NCBI RefSeq assembly: GCF_000378625.1
Contig: NZ_KB905166.1
Span: 124,001 to 188,000, forward strand
Source: Colwellia piezophila ATCC BAA-637
GTDB lineage: Bacteria > Pseudomonadota > Gammaproteobacteria > Enterobacterales > Alteromonadaceae
Reading direction: 5' to 3'
Length of the DNA: 64,000 nucleotides
The position numbers and the translations under genes are program-made. A model generated the notes under the pieces. It was given only the letters and a program-made list of their open reading frames with translations. It was not told where the DNA came from and did not search any database. Below are positions 26,916-35,677 of the stretch, one piece after another. Position 1 is the first letter of the stretch, and every line of letters begins with the position of its first letter.

Positions 26916-28058
26916 ATGAAAGAACTTCTTAACGGCAATCCAGAATTATTAATCACCGTTGTCGGTATAGGCGGCTGCGGTTGTAATACCGTTAATATGC
27001 TCCATGAAAATAATTTATCTGGGCAAGTTAACCTTGTTGCGGTGAATACCGACCTTGCAGCACTAAATAGTATTAACGTCGAAAATAAAATTTTGATCGG
27101 TGAAAATTTAACAAAGGGCTATGGTGCTGGCTCTGATCCTGTGGTCGGCTATCAAGCCGCGCTTGAAAGTGAAGCCATGCTTCGAAGCGCGATAATAGAC
27201 AGTGATATTGTTATTATTACCGCAGGATTTGGCGGTGGTACAGGTACAGGCGCAAGTCCTCTACTTGCTAAAATAGCCCGTGAGCTGAATATTAACTGTT
27301 TAGCCATTGTTACATTACCCTTTGAATCAGAAGGGCAATTGCGTATGGATTATGCCTTACAAGGCATTGCTGATATCAAAGAGCCAATTCACGCTTACAT
27401 CACCCTATCAAATGATCTTCTACTGGCAGGTCTTGGTGAAAGTGTCGGTTTATTCTCTGCCTTTAATCAAAGTAATGAAGTACTGAAAAACCTATTGATT
27501 GCTTTAGTACAGATGTTGAATGAAACGGGTTATGTCAATGTCGACAAGAATGACTTCTCAACGATACTCTCTTTTGAAGGGGAGTCGATCTTAGGGGTTG
27601 GCAAAGCTAATTCAGAAGAGCAAGCTTTTGATGCCCTCGACCAAGCGTTGAATAATCCTCTGGTTTCTATCGCTAATATTGATAGCGCACAAGGTATTAT
27701 TTTTCAGTTGTTTTGTAAATCAGAGCCAAAATTATCAACTTACAATGGTTTAATTGAACACATTCGAGCCAAAGTGAAAAATAAATCTGTGCTTATCGTA
27801 CCTGGCGTGACCCTTGATAGTAATTTGTCTTGTGAAATTGAGATACTTATCATTGGCTCAGGAATCAGTAGTAAAAGTTCACCGCCAATTCATCAAAACG
27901 ATGCAATTGAAGTAGCGGGGCAAGAATTATCCCGACAAAAATCAATGCCAACAGAGCCAGAATATATCGATGATGAGCTCAGCTTTATTAATCAAGGTGA
28001 AAGTTTGACCGATATACCGGCAATAACGCGCAAATTAATGGCAATCAATCGAGATTAA
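26916..28058 (+). CDS. FtsZ-like tubulin-family GTPase (second FtsZ type)
   Basis: A 380-residue FtsZ homologue outside any division cluster. The nucleotide-binding loop is GIGGCGCNTVN (residues 17-27), followed by VAVNTDLAAL and GENLTKGYGAGSDPVVG. The tubulin signature GGGTGTG is at 106-112. The T7 catalytic loop reads NVDKND at 208-213, keeping the Asn and both Asp of E. coli FtsZ (NVDFAD) but replacing the Phe-Ala pair. The last 18 residues include DIPAITRK, very like the FtsA/ZipA-binding tail DIPAFLRK. It could polymerise alone or with the main FtsZ. The bona fide ftsZ would be in the dcw cluster, not in this window. Confidence 0.88.
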   Translation: MKELLNGNPELLITVVGIGGCGCNTVNMLHENNLSGQVNLVAVNTDLAALNSINVENKILIGENLTKGYGAGSDPVVGYQAALESEAMLRSAIIDSDIVIITAGFGGGTGTGASPLLAKIARELNINCLAIVTLPFESEGQLRMDYALQGIADIKEPIHAYITLSNDLLLAGLGESVGLFSAFNQSNEVLKNLLIALVQMLNETGYVNVDKNDFSTILSFEGESILGVGKANSEEQAFDALDQALNNPLVSIANIDSAQGIIFQLFCKSEPKLSTYNGLIEHIRAKVKNKSVLIVPGVTLDSNLSCEIEILIIGSGISSKSSPPIHQNDAIEVAGQELSRQKSMPTEPEYIDDELSFINQGESLTDIPAITRKLMAINRD

Positions 28059-28092
28059 CGAAACATTGCTTTACATGATAATGGTACTTATT

Positions 28093-28323
28093 TAACCTCA
28101 ACTCTGGATAATGAATGTTAACTTTTTTAAGTACTTATTTATTATCAATCACATAGCATAAACACCTATACTATAAGTTTATTTATTCGTCTCAATATTG
28201 ATAGTTTTGGTGAAAACAAGGCGGTATTACGTACCCAATAACTGGTTATTGGTAGGAATACCAACGCTGATATCGCCGTAAAATAGCTTTTTGAGTAACT
28301 TTGCTTATCCAGAGTTGAGGTTA
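28093..28323 (-). repeat. 231-bp MITE-like inverted-terminal-repeat element, copy 2
   Basis: The perfect 19-bp terminal inverted repeats TAACCTCAACTCTGGATAA / TTATCCAGAGTTGAGGTTA enclose a core matching copy 1 at 285-515 in reverse orientation. The total length is the same, 231 bp. It sits between the FtsZ-like and EAL genes and could affect their transcription. Confidence 0.85.
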
Positions 28324-28386
28324 TTTACAGTTAGCGGTCCAGATATGTTGTAGGACGGCTGACTAAGAAATTATCAGCGGTAATGA

Positions 28387-29121
28387 ATGAAAGATAAAAA
28401 TTTACTCAGTGCAGAGACCTTAATTGATCTCATCGAAAATAAACGCTTTGGCGTTGAATACCAACCCATCATTAGTTGTAATAGCAACGAGACTTATGCT
28501 TATGAATCGCTGTCAAGATTTTATACAAAAGATAACCACCCCATAAAGCCAGACCTTGTTTATGAGTCACTGCATAATAGCCCATTGAGCTTGTTTCAAG
28601 TTGAATATCAACAGAAAAAACTGCAATTATCCTATGCGGTTAATGGCCATGATATTTTTGTAAATTTAGATCAAGACTCTTATTTTTCAAGCGGTATCAT
28701 TGATCAAAGCAATCCTTTCTTAAAGTTGTTTAAAGAGTTTCACAAAGCTAAAGTAGTGGTTGAATTGATTGAAAATTCGGAGATTAATGATGCAATCATG
28801 AGTTTAGCTATGATCGACAACCTAGCTAAAAGCAATATTCCTACCGCTATAGACGATGTATGTAACCCACAATCTATGATATCCACGTCAGTCATTCAGC
28901 TAGTGGATTATATAAAGCTTGATAAGTTTGTGCTTAAAAATAAAAACAATCGTAATTTTATGTTGTTGGTTAACTCAATAATCGATTACGCGCACAATAC
29001 CAATAAGAAAGTGATATTAGAAGGGGTAGAAACAGCTGAAGATTTACGTCTAGCTCAACAACTACATTGTGATTTTGTACAATGCTTTCATTATCGAGAC
29101 TGCTTCAAGCACGTAAGTTAA
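28387..29121 (+). CDS. EAL-domain protein (c-di-GMP phosphodiesterase-like)
   Basis: A 244-residue single-domain EAL protein. The motif is ESL in YAYESLSRF rather than EAL, but the metal and catalytic positions appear kept: Asn in FVNLDQD, Glu in VVELIENSE, the Asp pair in TAIDDVCNP, Lys in IKLDKF, and Glu in LEGVETAED. Gln is in DFVQCFHY. It may therefore hydrolyse c-di-GMP, although loop 6 (DDVCNPQSM instead of DDFGTGYSS) is unusual and could mean sensing without catalysis. No membrane or sensor domain. It lies downstream of the FtsZ-like gene, with the MITE between. Confidence 0.88.
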   Translation: MKDKNLLSAETLIDLIENKRFGVEYQPIISCNSNETYAYESLSRFYTKDNHPIKPDLVYESLHNSPLSLFQVEYQQKKLQLSYAVNGHDIFVNLDQDSYFSSGIIDQSNPFLKLFKEFHKAKVVVELIENSEINDAIMSLAMIDNLAKSNIPTAIDDVCNPQSMISTSVIQLVDYIKLDKFVLKNKNNRNFMLLVNSIIDYAHNTNKKVILEGVETAEDLRLAQQLHCDFVQCFHYRDCFKHVS

Positions 29122-29208
29122 TGATGTGTCGGTAATTAAATAAAGTCATATCCGGTCATTAATTCTTATATAATCTCTTTTAATTACAGTACCTACCTGA
29201 GAGTTAAC

Positions 29209-29757
29209 ATGAACCTTAATATGAAAAAACACATGAAAAAATCTATTAGAACCCTTTGTAGCTTAGTTGTCTTGGTTAGCGCTTCAGCTTTTGCGAGTGA
29301 CTTAAAAGTGGGTGATAACGCGCCAAACTTCAGCCTACAAGCCACCACCGGTGATTTTTACCAGTTAAGTGACTATCAAGGTAAGCAGGCTGTGGTTTTA
29401 GCTTGGTACCCAATGGCAAACACTCGAGGCTGTACTATTGAATGTAAGTCGTTAACAGAGCAAGGCCACCTTATTCGTGAGTATGATGTTAGCTATGTTA
29501 TGGCCAGTGTTGACCCACTTGATGATAATCGTGCATTTGCCAAGAAAACAGGCGCCGATTTCCCCATGTTGAGCGATCCTACTAAGCAAGCGGCTAAAGC
29601 TTATCAAGTACTGAATATGTTTAATGTGGCTAGTCGTGTCACTTTCTATATATCAAAAGAAGGCAAGATACTGAAAATAGATGACGATGTTACCCCTAAA
29701 AGTGCCGCACAAGATATTGCTAATAATTTATCTGTATTAGGTATTGCGAAAAAATAA
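29209..29757 (+). CDS. Exported peroxiredoxin, Bcp/AhpC-TSA type
   Basis: A 182-residue peroxiredoxin with a signal peptide (hydrophobic core TLCSLVVLVSASAFA, cleavage about residue 29), so it acts in the periplasm. The catalytic segment is MANTRGCTIECKSL with Cys75 and Cys79. The usual Bcp motif is NTPGCT, and here Pro is replaced by Arg. The thioredoxin-like fold continues with DYQGKQAVVLAWYP. It would reduce peroxides with an unknown thiol donor. An in-frame ATG at 29221 is possible. The stop overlaps the next start in TAATG. Confidence 0.88.
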   Translation: MNLNMKKHMKKSIRTLCSLVVLVSASAFASDLKVGDNAPNFSLQATTGDFYQLSDYQGKQAVVLAWYPMANTRGCTIECKSLTEQGHLIREYDVSYVMASVDPLDDNRAFAKKTGADFPMLSDPTKQAAKAYQVLNMFNVASRVTFYISKEGKILKIDDDVTPKSAAQDIANNLSVLGIAKK

Positions 29758-30008
29758 TGGCAAAACCGAATAAAAAAGGGCCCAGTAAAACGGTCGATAT
29801 ATTTTGCAAGAGCTGTAATTTCTTGCTGTTTAAGTATCGAAAAGCAGGTAAGGGCGCTTTAATAAAGTGCTTTAAAGAGCGTATCAATCAAGACTTTACC
29901 GAAACGCCATGTACATGTCCTCAATGCAATAGGGTATTTGCTCGCGACTGCCTAATTCGTGGCACTCCCGCTTTTAAAATGATCGGTGGCAAAGTGTGGT
30001 GTAAATAA
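29757..30008 (+). CDS. Small zinc-ribbon-like protein
   Basis: An 83-residue basic protein with two cysteine pairs, IFCKSCNFLLFKYRK and CTCPQCNRVFAR, plus a C-terminal VWCK. It overlaps the peroxiredoxin stop by one base (TAATG), so the two are translationally coupled. The pattern suggests a zinc ribbon binding nucleic acid or partner proteins; I recognise no named family. The coupling hints at a redox- or metal-related role, which is inference. Confidence 0.78.
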   Translation: MAKPNKKGPSKTVDIFCKSCNFLLFKYRKAGKGALIKCFKERINQDFTETPCTCPQCNRVFARDCLIRGTPAFKMIGGKVWCK

Positions 30009-30145
30009 CTTGTTAACTATATGTTTATAGATGTGTTTAATTAGTAACTAAAAACAATTAAACACATTTATACAACAACTTATAGCAGTTATAAGCTTAT
30101 TGCTCGTTATCATACCCTCAAATAATTTATATTAGGATTTGACCA

Positions 30146-30361
30146 TTGGATATCGAACAAGCAAGAGTTAAAGCGATCTGTAATCATATGACTACTATCA
30201 GCATTGATAACAAACCTTTTGTGCCATTAATTAAAGTAAAACGCAGTGAAGCATTGCTTGCCGGTCAAATTAGAGTGATGTTATCTAAAAGGCGTTCTAA
30301 TCGTATCCATTACTTTATGCAAATGTATTCGAGTAAAATTACTTTGGTTAATGATGACTAG
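30146..30361 (+). CDS. Small hypothetical protein, TTG start
   Basis: A 71-residue basic soluble protein (DIEQARVKAICNHMTTISID, SKRRSNRIHYFMQMYSSKI). The TTG at 30146 is preceded by TTAGGA at eight bases, a good ribosome-binding site. The in-frame ATG at 30188 has none. A rho-independent terminator lies 35 bp after the stop, supporting a real transcript. No family recognised. Confidence 0.6.
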   Translation: MDIEQARVKAICNHMTTISIDNKPFVPLIKVKRSEALLAGQIRVMLSKRRSNRIHYFMQMYSSKITLVNDD

Positions 30362-30394
30362 CTTCAGTAAAAAAAATCGCTAAGTGAATCAGGT

Positions 30395-30430
30395 AAAGCC
30401 CATCATTTGTATAAACGTTGGGCTTTTTTA
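30395..30430 (+). terminator. Terminator after the 71-residue hypothetical gene
   Basis: The stem AAAGCCCA / TGGGCTTT has a 16-base loop and is followed by a T run. Confidence 0.85.
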
Positions 30431-30578
30431 TCAGTGATATAGACTCACTATTCTCGTCTTTTTGTACCAGGTAAAGTCAATTTAAGCATACTAAAGCGCT
30501 ATATTTGTATGTTCTGTGTTGAAGGATTCAAATTAAGCCCGATAGGCCTGCCATGATAGCAAGCCCTTTAAATATAAC

Positions 30579-30610
30579 ACTACCACGGGTTACGCGTTAC
30601 CTGTGATAGT
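30579..30610. promoter_or_regulatory. 32-bp imperfect palindrome upstream of a LysR gene
   Basis: ACTACCACGGGTTACG / CGTTACCTGTGATAGT is nearly symmetric around a central ACGCGT (inner GGTTACGCGTTACC). It lies about 120 bp before the LysR start, with no coding sequence around it. It looks like an operator for a dimeric regulator; the central CG resembles LacI-family sites. The binding protein is unknown. Confidence 0.45.
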
Positions 30611-30728
30611 ATTCTTATTTGATGGTAATAATAAATAATCAGTCTTATAACAACTAAATTCACAGTAACTACCTTCCTCGTATTATTTAAATAATATTGA
30701 CGACAAACTATCTAAATTTTATTAAATA

Positions 30729-31517
30729 ATGAAACAACTCGACCTTAATTCTTTAACTGTGTTTATAGTACTGTTTCAAGCGGGATCAACTAAAAAAGCC
30801 GCCTTAAAGCTTAATCGTTCACAATCTTATGTCTCTAAAGTGTTGTCAAAATTACGAGATGATCTTGGCGATCCGCTCTTTATACGCACAGCCACAGGAT
30901 TTGTGCCAACCAGTTATGCAAGTAACATTGCTCCGAAGGTAAAAGAAGCCCTTGCTCTGATGCATACCGCCTTTGATCCCGAGGTTTTTAACCCTTTAGC
31001 TCTTGATAAAGTAATCATTCATCTAGCGGCACCATTTATTATTCCCATTGGTAAAAAATTGATCACTACTATCAGGCAGCAAACTCCTGCGGTTATTGAA
31101 TTGCGACAATGGAATTTGCAAACTGAAGCTTTAATTATTGAAGAACAGGTTGATATAGGTGTGCACGCCCTTAAAGATCGGCCTCAAAGCCTATACCAAA
31201 AGAAGATAATGTCTGTAAGTGGACAATTCATTGGTAATAGACAAGGTGAATTTGTCAAAACTATATTCGATAATTACAATGAACATCGTGGTTTGTACTT
31301 GCAGATAGAGGCCGAACTTAAACCAGGTATCATCATCGATAATCAATATTTGTCGAGCCAATTAATGGATGAACACTTCACCTATGCTCTTGTCAATGAA
31401 CAGGAGAAGAAGAATACACCGACGGATATAGCGATAATAAGCAAAGCAGCCCGAAGAAACTCACCTAAGATACAGTGGCTCATGGAGTTATGTACGCCTA
31501 TAATTAGGTCACAATAG
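30729..31517 (+). CDS. LysR-family transcriptional regulator
   Basis: A 262-residue regulator, shorter than the usual ~300. The N-terminal winged helix-turn-helix is intact (LDLNSLTVFIVLFQAGSTKK, SQSYVSKVLSKLRDDLGDPL). A periplasmic-binding-protein-like effector domain follows (IIHLAAPFIIPIGKKLI, VDIGVHALKDRP) and seems truncated near its end. Effector and targets are unknown; no divergent gene pair shows an obvious target. A 14-bp tandem repeat begins at its stop. Confidence 0.88.
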   Translation: MKQLDLNSLTVFIVLFQAGSTKKAALKLNRSQSYVSKVLSKLRDDLGDPLFIRTATGFVPTSYASNIAPKVKEALALMHTAFDPEVFNPLALDKVIIHLAAPFIIPIGKKLITTIRQQTPAVIELRQWNLQTEALIIEEQVDIGVHALKDRPQSLYQKKIMSVSGQFIGNRQGEFVKTIFDNYNEHRGLYLQIEAELKPGIIIDNQYLSSQLMDEHFTYALVNEQEKKNTPTDIAIISKAARRNSPKIQWLMELCTPIIRSQ

Positions 31518-31559
31518 TAAAGTCACAATAGTAAAGTCAAAATAGTAAAGTCAAAATAA
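31508..31559 (+). repeat. 14-bp tandem repeat after the LysR gene
   Basis: About 3.7 copies of GTCACAATAGTAAA, later copies changing to GTCAAAATAGTAAA. The first copy contains the last codons and stop of the LysR gene. A similar 14-bp repeat with the GTCACAA core occurs at 39468-39509. Confidence 0.9.
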
Positions 31560-31649
31560 CAGCCAAGTCAGCTAATATAGAGGCTGCATATTAAATTCAG
31601 CCAGTAAATCTCCCCCTTTGGTTATTACCTGCTAGACAGAGGTAAATCA

Positions 31650-31985
31650 TCAACTACATAGATTTTTAGTCAATTTTTCAATGATTTCATCATTCTCACC
31701 ATTGAGGTAAATATCTAGAGCACCACCTAAAAACACCACGAAACCAAAAAAACCGATACCTGTCGCGGAAGAAATAACCCCATAGATCATACCTGCAGAG
31801 CCTAGGGTTACCCTAGTATAAGCCAAGACATCATTGGTTCTTTCACCGCCGTAGTATAAACTTTTTTCTTGCATTGCTATTATTTTCGATGCTTCATTGT
31901 CACAGCTTTCGTTGGCTAATACATTGAAAGAGAGGACTGTTGTTAGTAAAACACTAGTTATTAATTTTTTAATTATTTTGTTCAC
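31650..31985 (-). CDS. Small exported or membrane protein, unknown
   Basis: A 111-residue protein with a clear signal peptide (KKLITSVLLTTVLSFNVLAN, cleavage about residue 25). It has a cysteine early in the mature part (ESCDNE), a glycine-rich hydrophobic segment (MIYGVISSATGIGFFGFVVF) and a C-terminal NLCS, so a disulfide is possible. No family recognised. It stands alone on the minus strand. Confidence 0.65.
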   Translation of the reverse strand: MNKIIKKLITSVLLTTVLSFNVLANESCDNEASKIIAMQEKSLYYGGERTNDVLAYTRVTLGSAGMIYGVISSATGIGFFGFVVFLGGALDIYLNGENDEIIEKLTKNLCS

Positions 31986-32505
31986 AATGATTTTGCTAAT
32001 TAGATGTCAGGTTATAATTCTTGTGAAGGCGAATTGAAAATTCTCCGTCAGCTCATTTAATAGCTATATCATGCCTAAACTGGAAACGTTTTATGGAATA
32101 ACGTTTATTCCAAAAGCATTGAGCCAAGATAGCAACGACAGTATCTCGCTCAAATAGCGAGATTAGCTAATGATGTTATTGACCACTTTGTTCTCATGTC
32201 TCTATAACCGCAATAATGGCAATGCGGACTATTGGCTGTGATAAATTCATACCAAAATTAAGACCATATTATGGTAGAAATTAGCGTTGTAAGCTGCTTT
32301 TCACCAACTCTAATCTTCTAGTTGGTAAGTTACTAATTCAAAATGTTGGATGATTTTCGCTTTAAGGCGACTACGTCGGACTCGTATCCGGTTGTGATCG
32401 TTACTTACGGGTAGCGAATATCCAACGGCTCAATGTTATGCTAGCCAAACTAAAGAGCAGGGCAGAGTTAATAGCTTTCAATATTTAAATGGCAGGAAAA
32501 TAATT
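31986..32505. other. 520-bp intergenic region without a gene
   Basis: No convincing ORF. Two dyads are visible: ACCAACT...AGTTGGT at 32311-32326, and a longer imperfect one joining TTGGATGATTTTCGC at 32345 with GCGAATATCCAA at 32416. These could be scars of a repeat element. The ketopantoate reductase promoter must be near the right end. Confidence 0.4.
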
Positions 32506-33525
32506 ATGATGCAAGGCCCGAAATTAAAAGTGGTCATAGCAGGCGCTGGCAGTATTGGTTGTTACGTGGGTGGCATGCTCGCCAAGGGCGGTGCGGATGT
32601 GCACTTTTTTGCACGTCGACGTATCCACGATGATATTAGCAAAAACGGATTACACTTGACTGACTGGACTGGGGGTAACTTCAGGGTAGATGTGTCGCAA
32701 TTTAATAGCAGTTTAAGTGCTGATGTTTTTAACGGTGCTGACCTTATTCTGATTTGTGTTAAAAGCAAAGATACCCATCATATGACACACATCATTAAAG
32801 ACAGTGGTAATGACAAGGCGGTCATCTTTAGTTTTCAAAACGGTGTGGGCAACAGCCAAAAGATTAAACAAATTCTAAATACACAAACTGTTCTGCCGGT
32901 GATGGTACCTTTTAATGTGGTCTATCAAAGTGGCGGGCATTTTCACTGTGGCACCGAAGGCAGCCTATATTGCCAGCAAGATCCAGCTGCGCTTGCTCTA
33001 CAAAAACTGGCGAAAAATGCACAACTTAATTTCGAATTGAAAGACAACATGACCAGTATTTTGTGGGGAAAGCTATTGTTAAATCTCAACAATCCTATCA
33101 ATGCTTTATCTGACTTACCTCTCAAACAACAGTTGGAAACCACCGGATTTCGTCGCATCTATAAAAAAAGTTTGCAAGAAGGTTTAGCTGTTTTGAAAGC
33201 GGCCAACATCACACCCGGCAAGGTGGCTGCTGTGCCGATATATTTAATTCCCTTTGTGCTGTCATTGCCTGATTTTATGTTTAAACGTGTCGCCCAAAAA
33301 ATGCTGGCCATGGACCCCAAAGCCCGCTCTAGCATGTGGGAAGATTTACAAAATAATCGTCCTGTAGAGGTGGACTATATAAATGGCGAAATCGTAAAGT
33401 TGGGCAAAAAATTTAACATCAGCACAAGTTTAAATGAACGACTGATTGAATTAGTTAAAAAAGCACAAGACAAAGGTCATGGTAGTCCTCGTTTGTCGGC
33501 GACAAATATTATGCATGATAACTAA
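32506..33525 (+). CDS. 2-dehydropantoate 2-reductase family protein
   Basis: A 339-residue NADPH-dependent reductase of the PanE/ApbA family. The N-terminal Rossmann motif GAGSIGCYVGGMLAKGGADV is followed by ADLILICVKSKDT and VIFSFQNGVGN. The C-terminal domain has LWGKLLLNLNNPINALSDL and SSMWEDLQNNRPVEVDYING, both family hallmarks. The canonical member makes pantoate for coenzyme A; this could be a paralogue with another substrate, so I do not assign panE. An AGGAAA ribosome-binding site precedes the ATG pair. Confidence 0.88.
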   Translation: MMQGPKLKVVIAGAGSIGCYVGGMLAKGGADVHFFARRRIHDDISKNGLHLTDWTGGNFRVDVSQFNSSLSADVFNGADLILICVKSKDTHHMTHIIKDSGNDKAVIFSFQNGVGNSQKIKQILNTQTVLPVMVPFNVVYQSGGHFHCGTEGSLYCQQDPAALALQKLAKNAQLNFELKDNMTSILWGKLLLNLNNPINALSDLPLKQQLETTGFRRIYKKSLQEGLAVLKAANITPGKVAAVPIYLIPFVLSLPDFMFKRVAQKMLAMDPKARSSMWEDLQNNRPVEVDYINGEIVKLGKKFNISTSLNERLIELVKKAQDKGHGSPRLSATNIMHDN

Positions 33526-33581
33526 GGACCTTAAAGCATAATTTTTTAAGGACGAATACTTCCCGAAATCTAGACCACATA

Positions 33582-33750
33582 ATGCTGTCTGGCAGGTTTG
33601 CAGCTAACTGACCGGCTAAACCATCACTCTGGCTATTGACGCCCGCACCAGCATCTTGCTGAATCACCAATGATTAATAACTTAAGTTCATTACCTTTGC
33701 CACAGCACCCTGAACGAATACCAGGTGGCTCTGGTAGTTGTAATGTAGTG
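33582..33750 (-). pseudogene. Partial duplicate of the SGNH hydrolase gene
   Basis: About 170 bp closely matching 36773-36942, the part of the SGNH hydrolase gene coding LRLTTLQLPEPLGNRSGCCG to past the catalytic LLIIGDSAAAG. The frame shifts just after GDSA and the rest of the gene is absent. It has the same orientation as the intact gene, so the two form direct repeats bracketing the EAL-HDOD and GAF genes. Confidence 0.85.
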
Positions 33751-33918
33751 AGCTTATCATTGACGGTGATACCAGAACCACCGTGATTAACTATGAAAAA
33801 TTGAAATTCACGCAACTTTTCTTAGGTGGTTGTTTCAGGAGCATGTTGTAAATATTCACATTGTTATCAACGCAATAGCGACTACACTAAAGTGATAGTT
33901 AAAAACTGGAGAATTGTC

Positions 33919-35148
33919 ATGGGAGAGGTTAATAATAAATTTGTTGCTCGCCAAGCTATTTTTGACCAAAGCAAGAGCACTTATGCTTATGAACTTTTAT
34001 ATCGTGATAGTTTAGAAAATTTTTATAGTTGCTCACAACCAGAACAGGCCACTTCTCAACTTATTTTACATAATCACATCTATGGTGACCTAAATAGTCT
34101 TTGCTCACAAAAAAAGGCATTTATCAATTTTGATGAAAAATCTTTATTAGCAGAGCTACCATTAGTATTAGATAGAAACGTAGTAGTTTTGGAATTATTG
34201 GAAACAATTAATGTTACGCCTGATGTCATTAAAATAGTGTCTTCTTTATATAAAAAAGGCTATACATTAGCATTAGATGATTATGATTTCTCCCCGAAGT
34301 GGGAGCAGCTTTTCCCATATATTTCCATTATTAAGGTTGATAGAGAAGACATTTCATTTGAGCAAATAGTAGCCTTAAAAAACAGCCAATTTATCGAAGA
34401 TAAAAACATAAAAATTGTTGTCGAACGAATTGAAACTCATGAACAGTATAATGAGCTAATCAAAATAGGTATTGATTATTTTCAAGGTTATTTTTTTCAC
34501 AAACCAGAAATGAATATCGGCCATTTCATTAAGCCTATTAAGTTTAATTTACTCCTGCTATTTGCCGAAGCTTTTCAGATAGATATGAACTTTGATACTT
34601 TAGCTAGAGTCATTTCTCAGGATGTAAGTTTGGTGAATGGGATTCTAAAATTAGTCAATTTGGAAACAGAAATAAATCGAGTAGAAATAACTTCTATAAA
34701 GCAAGCCGTTACTTACTTGGGATCTGATAAAATAAAACAATTTATAGCTATTGTTGCTATGTCAAATTTATCATCTGATTGCAACAGTGAACTGCTAAGA
34801 GAGTCATTAGTACGTGGTAAAATGATGGAATACGTATCTTTTTCTCCAGCCTTTATAAAAATAAGAGGATTAGCCTTTCTTACTGGTGTTATGAGCCACA
34901 TAGGGGCAATTCTCAATTGCCCAATTGAAAAAATAATTATGGCTTTACCATTAGCAGAAGAAATAAAAACGGCCTTGGTGAGCAATAGAGGATTATTATC
35001 TGATGCACTTGAAATAGCAAAACATTATGAATTTTCAGAAAACAATGACGAAACCTGTCCCATCATGGCTAGGCATGATATATCAGAAGAAGCATTACTC
35101 ATGAACTATCATGATGCACTCAAATGGTGTTGTGCAACTTGCCCATAG
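33919..35148 (+). CDS. EAL-HDOD signalling protein (YuxH-like)
   Basis: From the ATG at 33919 (TGGAG ribosome-binding site 8 bases before it) the protein has 409 residues. The N-terminal half is a divergent EAL domain (ARQAIFDQSKSTYAYELLYR, ALDDYDF, IKVDRED, ERIETHEQY, YFQGYFFHKP). The C-terminal half is an HDOD domain (FDTLARVISQDVSLVNGILK, SIKQAVTYLGSDKIKQFIAI). This YuxH architecture is widespread in Alteromonadales. The ELL in place of EAL and missing loop residues suggest it binds partners or c-di-GMP without hydrolysis. It lies between two copies of SGNH-gene sequence. Confidence 0.88.
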   Translation: MGEVNNKFVARQAIFDQSKSTYAYELLYRDSLENFYSCSQPEQATSQLILHNHIYGDLNSLCSQKKAFINFDEKSLLAELPLVLDRNVVVLELLETINVTPDVIKIVSSLYKKGYTLALDDYDFSPKWEQLFPYISIIKVDREDISFEQIVALKNSQFIEDKNIKIVVERIETHEQYNELIKIGIDYFQGYFFHKPEMNIGHFIKPIKFNLLLLFAEAFQIDMNFDTLARVISQDVSLVNGILKLVNLETEINRVEITSIKQAVTYLGSDKIKQFIAIVAMSNLSSDCNSELLRESLVRGKMMEYVSFSPAFIKIRGLAFLTGVMSHIGAILNCPIEKIIMALPLAEEIKTALVSNRGLLSDALEIAKHYEFSENNDETCPIMARHDISEEALLMNYHDALKWCCATCP

Positions 35149-35677
35149 CTATCATCATCTGGTGGAATATAAAAACCCTTATGATAACAAGGCGAAAGCT
35201 GATATTACCTATATTAATTTACTCATTTATTTGGAACGAAAAGTAAGATTAAACCAGCAAAACCATTATGTCTGCTTATGCTTCGATAGTGTACTCATTT
35301 AGCGTTTTTTTGGCTCATAAATATAGTCTTCTTTGTGGTACTTTCCGCGCTTAATATCTCATTTTAAAAAATTAGTGAACTCCAAATAAAGTATCTCTTT
35401 TGTTAAGGACTTTTTGGTGTGCAAAGGAGAAGTTAGCTATCGGTTGTTCTTAAGGTCAACAGCTAGTTAAAAGGAATCCTTCCTGACTACATTGTATTGG
35501 CTAACACTTACCACATTATTGATCTTTTTTTTAAATAAAAAAACAGTCTCTATAGGACTGTTTTGGCTCCAGCCGTTGACATAATCACCTGGAAAATAAT
35601 ATATTTTCTGCCTTCTGTGATTGAAACAAAAAAGGCTAAAAATATAAGATTAAATTAATTATTTAATTATCTTTAGA
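35149..35677. other. Intergenic region between EAL-HDOD and GAF genes
   Basis: No supported gene; a 63-codon frame crossing the EAL-HDOD stop is a shadow. A hairpin at 35538-35563 is the likely shared terminator of these convergent genes. Around 35373-35390 GAACTCCAAATAAAGTATCT resembles 62966-62985, perhaps a small repeat. Confidence 0.45.
35538..35563. terminator. Probable terminator between EAL-HDOD and GAF genes
   Basis: The stem AAACAGTC / GACTGTTT encloses a short loop, with A-rich sequence before and TT after. It could serve both convergent genes. Confidence 0.6.

Noticed and set aside
32311..32430. An integron attC-like structure in the 31986-32505 gap
   Set aside because: The inverted arms lack the RYYYAAC/GTTRRRY core sites and no integron integrase is near.
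35111..35302. A 63-codon ORF across the EAL-HDOD stop
   Set aside because: It overlaps a well supported gene in another frame and has no start signal.
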